Shown here: positions 26,735 through 33,757 of the stretch, piece by piece
How the letters are laid out: each line of letters begins with the position of its first letter
How positions within the stretch are numbered: the first letter of the stretch is position 1
From: Chitinophaga pinensis
GTDB lineage: Bacteria; Bacteroidota; Bacteroidia; SXHM01
Assembly: GCA_945889235.1 (NCBI GenBank)
Contig: CAMDBK010000005.1
Span: 1-33,757 of the forward strand
Length of the DNA: 33,757 nt
Reading direction: 5' to 3'
Translations under genes and position numbers: made by a program
Notes under the pieces: generated by a model
Databases searched by the model: none
Told to the model about the DNA's origin: nothing
The model's input: the letters and a program-made list of their open reading frames with translations, nothing else

Positions 26735-27355
26735 TTACTTTCCTTTATAGCGGCCGTTTTCCCACAAGCCCGCCTCCACTGTACCGTTGGTATATTTCAT
26801 GGTTCCGAAACCATTGAATTTTCCTTTGTGCCAATCTCCTTTATATGTATCTCCGTTCGCCCATTTATAAGTTCCTGTTCCTTCGTGCTCATCTTCTTTC
26901 CATCCACCTTTATAGGTGTCACCCGTTTTCCACACAATACTTCCCATTCCTTCTTTTTTTCCAAGCCTCCACATTCCTTTATAAACTTCACCGGTAATCC
27001 ATGTCATTGTTCCTTTTCCTTCCATATTATCATATTGCCATTGCCCGGTATAAATGCTTCCGTCCGCCCATTTCATTGTTCCCTTTCCGTGCTTTTTTGC
27101 TTCTAACCATGTTCCGTCATATCTATTTCCGTTTGCCTCAAGATATGCTCCTTTTCCATTGATAATACCGGCTTTCCATTGTCCTGAATATTTTGCGTTA
27201 TCAGTATAGGTCATAGTACCATTGCCTTCAGGCTTATCGTTTTTTACTTCGCCAACATATAACTCACCTGTTGGATAGTTAATGGTTTTATCCTGTGCAT
27301 AAGCGGAAGTGAAAATAAACAAGAGATTAGTGAGAGCAATTGCAAGTTTTTTCAT
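26735..27355 (-). CDS. Secreted MORN-repeat protein
   Basis: Signal peptide MKKLAIALTNLLFIFTSAYAQ, then MORN units at a 23-aa period (YVGEVKNDKPEGNGTMTYTDNAKYSGQW..., YTGQWQYDNMEGKGTMTWITGEVYKGMW...). Start moved from 27406 to ATG 27355. Confidence 0.93.
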   Translation of the reverse strand: MKKLAIALTNLLFIFTSAYAQDKTINYPTGELYVGEVKNDKPEGNGTMTYTDNAKYSGQWKAGIINGKGAYLEANGNRYDGTWLEAKKHGKGTMKWADGSIYTGQWQYDNMEGKGTMTWITGEVYKGMWRLGKKEGMGSIVWKTGDTYKGGWKEDEHEGTGTYKWANGDTYKGDWHKGKFNGFGTMKYTNGTVEAGLWENGRYKGK

Positions 27356-27434
27356 TTTATGGTTAGTTAATTTTTGTGCAAAAATATAAATTGATTTTTC
27401 TCGCAATTAAAAAAGATTTACACAATCACATGCT

Positions 27435-27442
27435 TATATTTG
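27435..27442 (+). promoter_or_regulatory. -7 box TATATTTG upstream of bcp
   Basis: TAnnTTTG match 18 nt upstream of ATG 27460. Confidence 0.55.
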
Positions 27443-27459
27443 TCTGATAATTTTTAGCA

Positions 27460-27960
27460 ATGAATTTGATTTCAACAATTAGTAAACTCATGGTATTTAC
27501 CCAACATAAAACTCATATAAAAGCAGGAGATAAAGCACCAAAATTCAGTGCCAGCGACCAAGATGGGAAAACAATTTCTTTATCAGATTTTTCTGGCAAG
27601 AAGTTAGTGCTGTATTTTTATCCTAAAGATGATACTCCCGGCTGCACCGCTGAAGCCTGCAATCTGCGCGACAATTACAAGATGTTGCTAAAAAAAGGAT
27701 ACGCAGTTGTTGGCGTTAGCGCTGACGAAGTAAAGAAACATCTGAAATTTATCAAAAAATTTAGTCTGCCATTTCCGCTTATAGCTGATACCGAAAAAGA
27801 ACTATGTACTGCTTATGGAGTTTGGGGCAAAAAGAAATTTATGGGCAGGGAATTTATGGGCATTGTGCGCACCACATTTATTATTTCTGAAAAGGGAATT
27901 ATTGACGAAGTAATTGAAAAAGTGGATAACGAAAATCATACGGCACAAATTCTGAAATAA
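27460..27960 (+). CDS. bcp: Thioredoxin-dependent thiol peroxidase (peroxiredoxin, BCP type)
   Basis: GDKAPKFSASDQDGKTISLSDFSGKKLVLYFYPKDDTPGCTAEACNLRDNY; FSLPFPLIADTEKELCTAYGVWGKKKFMGREFMGIVRTTFII. Confidence 0.94.
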   Translation: MNLISTISKLMVFTQHKTHIKAGDKAPKFSASDQDGKTISLSDFSGKKLVLYFYPKDDTPGCTAEACNLRDNYKMLLKKGYAVVGVSADEVKKHLKFIKKFSLPFPLIADTEKELCTAYGVWGKKKFMGREFMGIVRTTFIISEKGIIDEVIEKVDNENHTAQILK

Positions 27961-28044
27961 ATTTATTCACAACTGATTTTTTCAATTACATTTTTACAAT
28001 CTTTACATCAAAATATCTCAAACTCAAATCTCATATCTAAGAAC

Positions 28045-29055
28045 ATGGCAAAAGAAGCAGCAACCGCAACCAATCCAAAACTAAAAGCATTACAGGTAAC
28101 ACTCGAAAAATTAGAAAAATCATACGGCAAAGGCAGCGTAATGCGCCTTGGCGATAAATCAATAGAAACTCTTGAAGTTATTCCAAGCGGTTCAATCGGA
28201 CTTGACCTTGCACTGGGAGTTGGCGGATTTCCTCGCGGAAGAGTAATAGAAATTTATGGCCCTGAATCATCCGGTAAAACAACACTGGCAATTCATGCGA
28301 TTGCAAATGCGCAAAAGCAGGGAGGCATTGCAGCATTCATTGATGCTGAACATGCGTTTGATAGATTTTATGCCGAAAAATTAGGAGTAGATGTTGAAAA
28401 TCTTTTGATCTCACAACCCGATAATGGTGAGCAGGCATTGGAAATTGCCGACAACCTGATTAGCTCGGGAGCTATTGACATTATTGTTATTGACTCAGTT
28501 GCAGCACTCACACCCAAAGCAGAAATCGAAGGTGAAATGGGTGATTCAAAAATGGGTTTGCATGCCCGCTTAATGTCGCAGGCATTGAGAAAACTGACAG
28601 CTACAATTTCCAAAACAGGTTGCTGCTGTATATTCATTAATCAGTTGCGTGATAAAATCGGTGTAATGTTCGGCAGCCCTGAAACTACTACAGGTGGAAA
28701 TGCCTTGAAATTTTATGCTTCAATTCGTTTGGATATCCGCAGAGTAACACAAATAAAAGATGGCGAAGAAGCAACCGGAAATCACGTACGTGTGAAGGTT
28801 GTTAAAAATAAAGTTGCTCCACCTTTCCGCAAAGCAGAATTTGATATCATGTTTGGTGAAGGTATTTCTAAGTCAGGCGAAATTGTTGACATTGGTGTTG
28901 AACAAAACATCATTAAAAAAAGCGGTTCATGGTTCAGTTACGATGATGCAAAACTTGGTCAGGGGCGCGATGCTGTGAAACAGATATTGCTTGATAATCC
29001 TGAATTATCTGACCAGATAGAAGCTAAGATTCGCGAGAAACTGAAAGAGGCATAA
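28045..29055 (+). CDS. recA: Recombinase A
   Basis: [13 protein letters not shown]...[42 protein letters not shown]...FIDAEHAFD...[38 protein letters not shown]. Confidence 0.99.
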   Translation: MAKEAATATNPKLKALQVTLEKLEKSYGKGSVMRLGDKSIETLEVIPSGSIGLDLALGVGGFPRGRVIEIYGPESSGKTTLAIHAIANAQKQGGIAAFIDAEHAFDRFYAEKLGVDVENLLISQPDNGEQALEIADNLISSGAIDIIVIDSVAALTPKAEIEGEMGDSKMGLHARLMSQALRKLTATISKTGCCCIFINQLRDKIGVMFGSPETTTGGNALKFYASIRLDIRRVTQIKDGEEATGNHVRVKVVKNKVAPPFRKAEFDIMFGEGISKSGEIVDIGVEQNIIKKSGSWFSYDDAKLGQGRDAVKQILLDNPELSDQIEAKIREKLKEA

Positions 29056-29058
29056 TCA

Positions 29059-30135
29059 GTGGCTTTTATTACTTTTAACCGTATTGTCACGGTGAGCGTA
29101 GTCGAACCGCATTATCAGTTGCCTTTGACTACGCTCAGGTTGACAACAATATTGTTGTCACTATTTTTTTCATTTGCTCTATTTTCCTGCGATAATTTTT
29201 TTGATAAAAAAGAAAACAATAAAAAATCGCTTTCTCCTATTGATTCTATTTCTGAATTGATAAAAGAAACCCCCGATGATTCTAAGCTATACAACGAACG
29301 GGCAAAACTTTATCTGGAAAAGAAAGACTACAAAAATGCCAGAACAGATGCAGGAATTGCAATAAAACATGATTCAACAAATTCAGCTTATTACATTACA
29401 ATAGCAGACGGATATTTTTTTACCAACGAGCCTGTTAAATGTGAAGCTTCACTGAACAAAGCGCTTTCATTAAACCCGCAGAATAAAGAAGCGTTGATGA
29501 AGATGAGTGAATTTTATATGTACCTGAACAGGTTTGAGGAATCCATTTCATACGCCAACAAAATTCTTGAACTTGACCAGAATTTTTCAAAAGCCTATTT
29601 CATCAAAGGAATGTGTTACAAAGATGCGGGTGATACTGCGCGTGCAATTCATAATTTCAGGGAGGCTTTAGATAAAGATGCTGATAATTATCATGCCTGC
29701 ATTATGCTGGCACAAATCTACTTCGGCTTGAAAGATAAACTTGCTGTAACGTATTACAACAATGCACTGAATCTTAAACCGAAAAGCCTTGAGGCCTACT
29801 ATGGGTTAGCCATGTTTTATCAGGAAACAAATGAATTAAATCGTGCGCTTGAAACGTATTCTACGATTCTTAGCATTGATCCTAAATACAAAAATGCTCA
29901 CTACAATATCGGTTACATTCATTTTCAGTACCTGAAAAATTACACTGAAGCAGTAAAACATTTTGATGCTGCTGTAAAGTGCGATGCAAGCTATTATCAG
30001 GCAGTTTACATGCGGGGTTTGTGTTATGAAACGCTAGGCGATATCCAGCGGGCAAAAGCAGAATACACGCACGCATTACAAATTAATCCGGGCTATCAAA
30101 TGGCTTTGGATGGAATAAAAAGGCTCATGAATTAG
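29059..30135 (+). CDS. TPR-repeat lipoprotein
   Basis: Lipobox FSFALFSCDNFFDKKEN and multiple TPR units (AYYGLAMFYQETNELNRALETYSTILSIDPKYKNAHYNIGYIHFQY...). Start codon uncertain: the GTG-initiated N-terminus is mostly repeat-encoded. Confidence 0.88.
   Translation: MAFITFNRIVTVSVVEPHYQLPLTTLRLTTILLSLFFSFALFSCDNFFDKKENNKKSLSPIDSISELIKETPDDSKLYNERAKLYLEKKDYKNARTDAGIAIKHDSTNSAYYITIADGYFFTNEPVKCEASLNKALSLNPQNKEALMKMSEFYMYLNRFEESISYANKILELDQNFSKAYFIKGMCYKDAGDTARAIHNFREALDKDADNYHACIMLAQIYFGLKDKLAVTYYNNALNLKPKSLEAYYGLAMFYQETNELNRALETYSTILSIDPKYKNAHYNIGYIHFQYLKNYTEAVKHFDAAVKCDASYYQAVYMRGLCYETLGDIQRAKAEYTHALQINPGYQMALDGIKRLMN
29084..29160. repeat. Repeat family A inverted pair followed by a perfect 20-bp palindrome
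   Basis: TTGTCACGGTGAGCGTAGTCGAACCG (29084-29109) opposes GCCTTTGACTACGCTCAGGTTGACAAC (29121-29147); TGACAACAATATTGTTGTCA (29141-29160) is a perfect palindrome. Confidence 0.88.
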
Positions 30136-30142
30136 TTTTCAA

Positions 30143-31276
30143 ATGACAGCAGGCAGCAGGCAACAAGCAGGCAATCATTTAATTTTTCTGCACTTCTTCT
30201 TTTTTATCTGTTGTTTATTTTTCAACTCAAACACTTCTTTTGCCCAATCAAAATCCAATGGCTGGAATATAGGAGCGAATATTCACTACGGTTTTATTTT
30301 AAGTCATCACCATAACATGGGGCACTTGGTAAGAGGCCATACACCTGCTTATGAAATCACTGTTTCAAAACAAACATTTGGTGATAAATACTGGCAGCAA
30401 CACTATAAGTATCCTGTTATTGGTTATTCATTCATATTTATTGACTTAAGAAATAACGACCAGCTGGGCAGCGCCTTTGCAATTTATCCGCACATCAGTT
30501 TTCCGCAAAACAGACAGCGGAAATTCATGCGCTATTTCAAGATTGGTTGCGGTGCAGGTTATATTACCAAAGTTTTTGACCGTATTGAAAACAATAAAAA
30601 CAATGCAATAGGCTCTCACATTAATGTATTCATCAGTTTCATGTACGGCTTTAAGTGGAATGTTCACCGCAACCTGTCTATTGATGGTGGCTTATCGTTT
30701 ATGCATTTTTCCAACGCTTCTTTTACAGCGCCAAACCTTGGAATAAATATACCTACCCTGCAACTGGGTGCAACCTGGAAATTCAATGACGGAAAAGAAA
30801 TTTATAAAAAAGACAGCATTGCTCCACCGCGTGAACGCAAATGGCATTACAGTGTTATACTTTCGGGTGGTTTAAAAGAAATAAGTCCGGCAGGTGGTGC
30901 TAAATACGGAATTGGATCACTGAATGCCGAAGTAATAAAACCGGTTAGCCGGAAAAGCAGAATTGGTTTAGGTTTAGATATTTTCTACGATGCTTCCATT
31001 GAAAAAAAACTCAAAAGTAATAGCGCAGATTACAGTGGAATATTTGCGACCGTTCGCCCGGGTCTTCACTTTCATTATGAACTTAAAATTTCTGAATTCT
31101 CGATGCTCTTTGATGTGGGTAGCTATCTATACACACGGTGGAAAGAGGACGGTTACATCTATGCACGAACAGGTGTGCGTTACCGGATTAATAAAAACTG
31201 GCTGGTTGGTGTTTCATTAAAAACTCACAAATTTAAAGCTGACTTTGCTGAATGGGGGATCGGATACGAGTTCTGA
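30143..31276 (+). CDS. Acyloxyacyl hydrolase / PagL-like outer-membrane protein
   Basis: NIGANIHYGFILSHHHNMGHLVRGHTPAYEITVSKQTFGDKYWQQHYKYPVIGYSFIFIDLRN...FKIGCGAGYITKVFDR...INVFISFMYGFKW...LSIDGGLSFMHFSNASFTAPNLGIN. Confidence 0.8.
   Translation: MTAGSRQQAGNHLIFLHFFFFICCLFFNSNTSFAQSKSNGWNIGANIHYGFILSHHHNMGHLVRGHTPAYEITVSKQTFGDKYWQQHYKYPVIGYSFIFIDLRNNDQLGSAFAIYPHISFPQNRQRKFMRYFKIGCGAGYITKVFDRIENNKNNAIGSHINVFISFMYGFKWNVHRNLSIDGGLSFMHFSNASFTAPNLGINIPTLQLGATWKFNDGKEIYKKDSIAPPRERKWHYSVILSGGLKEISPAGGAKYGIGSLNAEVIKPVSRKSRIGLGLDIFYDASIEKKLKSNSADYSGIFATVRPGLHFHYELKISEFSMLFDVGSYLYTRWKEDGYIYARTGVRYRINKNWLVGVSLKTHKFKADFAEWGIGYEF
30147..30173. repeat. CAGGCAG-type direct repeat at the N-terminus of the PagL-like ORF
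   Basis: CAGCAGGCAGCAGGCAACAAGCAGGCA; encodes most of MTAGSRQQAGN ahead of the hydrophobic signal core. Confidence 0.65.
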
Positions 31277-31279
31277 TTA

Positions 31280-32557
31280 TTACTGAAACCGACAGCTGAG
31301 CAGTGCAATATCATCAACATAACCTCTGCGCCCTTTGTGTTTTTTCAATTTAGCAACAACGTAGTCGTTGAGTTCAGTCATAGTTGAATTTTGATTTTCA
31401 ACCAGTATGAGTTCCAATTTACTTAACCCGAATTCTTTCCCGTCTTCATTCTCCAATTCAGTTACACCATCGGTATAACAGATAAGTGCTGAACCTTGAG
31501 GAACATTTATAATTCCCTCTTTGATAGAACGAATTTCTTCTAACATACCTAAACCCGGACAACCAACTGAAAGCTGGCTAACGGTGTTGTCATACAAAAA
31601 CAGCGGAGGATTTTGTCCGGCATTGATGTAAGTCATTACGCGGGTAACAAAATTATATTTTGCAACAAAAAGTGTAATAAATTTTTCGCCTTTTGCGCTT
31701 GCGTTTACACGCTTATTCAACTCCTGAATAATTTCGGGCAATGAAGAACTGTGAAAAAACAATGCGCGAATATTTGCCTGAAAATTTGCCATCAACAGCG
31801 CAGCAGAAACTCCTTTACCCGATACATCTGCCATGCACAGCGCTACTTCGTTATCATTCAGTTTTACAAAATCATAATAGTCGCCACCTATTTCCTGATG
31901 CGGCTGATAGTAAGCTGCAATTTCTATTTTATCATCTTTTGGTAACGCATTCGGGAAAAGCATTGCCTGCATTTCAGATGCCAGTTCCAATTCTTTTTTC
32001 ACCGCTGCCTGACGCACACTTTCTTTTGCTAATTTTTTATTTTCTATGGCAACTGTTATGATGTTGGCCAAGGTCTGTACAAAAGGAATGTGGCGGGTTT
32101 GCGTATTCTCAATCAAATCTTCGCGTATATCGCCCAGCAATAAAAATGCAAGTGGTTTTGATTTATGAAAAACCGGAATAATTACTTCAAATTTATTAAG
32201 ACATTCGTGTTTATCTTCATTCAGTTCTGTAACTTCTTTAAAAAATAAAATCTGTTTGGATGTTTCATCTTCATCAAATCGCAAATCAAGGCCGTAACGC
32301 AATGAGCATTGCCACTCAGTTTCATGAGTATAGAATGCCATGCGACCAATGTTCAACTGGCTGCGCAATACAAATTCAAAAATTTTCAAAAGCTGATCTT
32401 TCGAAAAATTATTGTTAATAGCATTGGTAATTTCGAGCAGAGAGTTGAGCTTGAGGTTCTTCAGCTTGAGGGCTGAATTAGCGATCCTCAGGGTATCAAG
32501 AATAACTTTCTCGTTTTTATTTTTAGTCAACTCTGTCATTTGCATATAGCCTTGCAA
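31280..32557 (-). CDS. GAF-domain PP2C/SpoIIE-type serine phosphatase (RsbU-like)
   Basis: KKELELASEMQAMLFPNALPKDDKIEIAAYYQPHQEIGGDYYDFVKLNDNEVALCMADVSGKGVSAALLMANFQANIRALF...GQNPPLFLYD...ALICYTDGVTELENEDGKEFGLSKLE; GAF-like N-terminal region. Confidence 0.92.
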   Translation of the reverse strand: MQGYMQMTELTKNKNEKVILDTLRIANSALKLKNLKLNSLLEITNAINNNFSKDQLLKIFEFVLRSQLNIGRMAFYTHETEWQCSLRYGLDLRFDEDETSKQILFFKEVTELNEDKHECLNKFEVIIPVFHKSKPLAFLLLGDIREDLIENTQTRHIPFVQTLANIITVAIENKKLAKESVRQAAVKKELELASEMQAMLFPNALPKDDKIEIAAYYQPHQEIGGDYYDFVKLNDNEVALCMADVSGKGVSAALLMANFQANIRALFFHSSSLPEIIQELNKRVNASAKGEKFITLFVAKYNFVTRVMTYINAGQNPPLFLYDNTVSQLSVGCPGLGMLEEIRSIKEGIINVPQGSALICYTDGVTELENEDGKEFGLSKLELILVENQNSTMTELNDYVVAKLKKHKGRRGYVDDIALLSCRFQ

Positions 32558-32676
32558 AGCTATTGCACGAATTTAAAACATTCATTGCCATAAAATTAAA
32601 GTTTTAGACAAAGTAATGTTTACAAGCGTTTCGCTGTTGCTAAATACAGACTAAGTAAATAAATATGGAAACTATT

Positions 32677-33609
32677 TCAGCGTTTCAGCTTCTCTATGAT
32701 TGATGGAAGCTGTTTTATCAGTGCAAGTTCTTTCATTTTTTCACGTGCTTCGCGCACGGGAGAACCAAACCAGATTTTATTTCCTTCAATAGATTTTGCT
32801 AAGCCTGATTGGCCAAGAACAACTGCGCCTTTACCAATTGTTAAATCTTTTTGCACACCTACTTGTCCCCACAGAATAACATCATCTTCAATAATAACAA
32901 CTCCTGCAATGCCCACCTGTGAAGCAAAAAGGCAATTTTTTCCAATCACGGTGTCGTGTCCGATTTGAATCAGGTTATCCATTTTGGTGCCTTCACCAAT
33001 TACAGTATCACCTGAAACACCGCGATCAATGGTGCAATTGGCGCCAATCTCTACATTGTTGTGGATTATTACTCTGCCACATGAATTCCATTTCTGATAA
33101 GAACTATTCTCTTTCTTCATGTAAAAAGCATCTGAACCTATTACTGTTCCTGAATGAATGATAACGTTGTCGCCAATCACACAGTGGTCATAAATGCTTA
33201 CGTTGGCATGAATGATACAATTCTTTCCGATACTGACGTTATTACCCACAAACACATTCGGTTGCAGAACGGTGCCCTCTCCTACCTGTGCGGTTGCACT
33301 TACAGGTGCTGTTGCTTTTTCGAATGGGCGGAAATGAAGCGTTAGTTTATTGTAATCCTGAAAAGGGTTTTCGGAAAATATAAGTGTCTTTCCTACGGGA
33401 CAAGGAACTTTCTTATTGATGATAATAGTTGTGGCTGCTGAATTCAGCGCTTTATCGTAATACTTAGGATGGTCAACAAAGGTGAGGTCGCCCGGTTCTA
33501 CTTTGTGGATTTCGTTGATGCCGGTAATTTTGAAATCGGGTGAGCCTTCAAACTCGCAACCGATAAGGGAAGCGATTTCATTCAGTTTTTTTGATGGTGT
33601 TAATTTCAA
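32677..33609 (-). CDS. lpxD: UDP-3-O-acylglucosamine N-acyltransferase (LpxD-like)
   Basis: N-terminal LpxD domain ([44 protein letters not shown]) and left-handed beta-helix hexapeptides ([42 protein letters not shown]). Confidence 0.88.
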   Translation of the reverse strand: MKLTPSKKLNEIASLIGCEFEGSPDFKITGINEIHKVEPGDLTFVDHPKYYDKALNSAATTIIINKKVPCPVGKTLIFSENPFQDYNKLTLHFRPFEKATAPVSATAQVGEGTVLQPNVFVGNNVSIGKNCIIHANVSIYDHCVIGDNVIIHSGTVIGSDAFYMKKENSSYQKWNSCGRVIIHNNVEIGANCTIDRGVSGDTVIGEGTKMDNLIQIGHDTVIGKNCLFASQVGIAGVVIIEDDVILWGQVGVQKDLTIGKGAVVLGQSGLAKSIEGNKIWFGSPVREAREKMKELALIKQLPSIIEKLKR

Positions 33610-33623
33610 GAGTGTTTTATTAA

Positions 33624-33651
33624 GCCCTTCGACTACGCTCAGGGTGACAAA
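33624..33651. repeat. Repeat family A, canonical single copy
   Basis: GCCCTTCGACTACGCTCAGGGTGACAAA, between lpxD-like and efp. Confidence 0.88.
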
Positions 33652-33712
33652 CTGCCTATCGGTTAATTGGCTATTTCGTTACTTGCCTATTTGGCTATTT
33701 CCCTATTTCACT
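33652..33712. repeat. GGCTATTT-type direct-repeat tract adjoining repeat A
   Basis: TGCCTATCGGTTAATTGGCTATTTCGTTACTTGCCTATTTGGCTATTTCCCTATTTCACTC: recurrent TTGCCTATTT / TTGGCTATTT units. Confidence 0.6.
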
Positions 33713-33757
33713 CTTTCAACGTAACTCTCGGTGCGGGTATCAATTTTTATTTTCTCG
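33703..33757 (-). CDS. efp: Elongation factor P, C-terminal fragment at window edge
   Basis: Minus-strand translation EKIKIDTRTESYVERVK*, matching the EF-P C-terminus (IxVDTRTGxYVERV). Confidence 0.8.
   Translation of the reverse strand, partial: EKIKIDTRTESYVERVK

Noticed and set aside
26735-27355. Regularly spaced repeats as a possible CRISPR array
   Set aside because: The 69-nt periodicity is MORN protein repeats in one ORF; units are degenerate and have no spacer structure.

Overview
The window looks like chromosomal DNA from a member of the Bacteroidota. Evidence: TAnnTTTG-type -7 boxes, a T9SS C-terminal sorting domain, a porin_O_P-like barrel, a recA/bcp housekeeping block and the LpxD-like/EF-P pair. 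I can support about 30 coding regions: bioA (partial), NDH-2, alpha/beta hydrolase, YhhQ-type transporter, glycosyltransferase, methyltransferase, a NodU-type carbamoyltransferase + DUF5989-like + SxtJ-like set, a YdeI/DUF1801-type gene split by an in-frame TGA, an MbnP/MbnH-like pair next to a YHYH protein, a redox lipoprotein/porin/pyrD operon divergent from a DtxR-type regulator and an NRAMP-UspA fusion, OmpA, rocD, a small tandem-repeat protein coupled to miaE, an SGNH hydrolase, a MORN protein, bcp, recA, a TPR lipoprotein, PagL-like, GAF-PP2C, LpxD-like and the efp C-terminus. The two most interesting signals are: (1) several unrelated families of short palindromic or inverted repeats, many lying in frame inside coding sequences (bioA, SGNH hydrolase) or at protein termini and signal-peptide n-regions; and (2) a perfect 18-bp DtxR/MntR-like palindrome between two divergent -7 boxes, linking a metal transporter operon to an outer-membrane/periplasmic redox operon. 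No CRISPR array, rRNA, tRNA or transposase was recognised.
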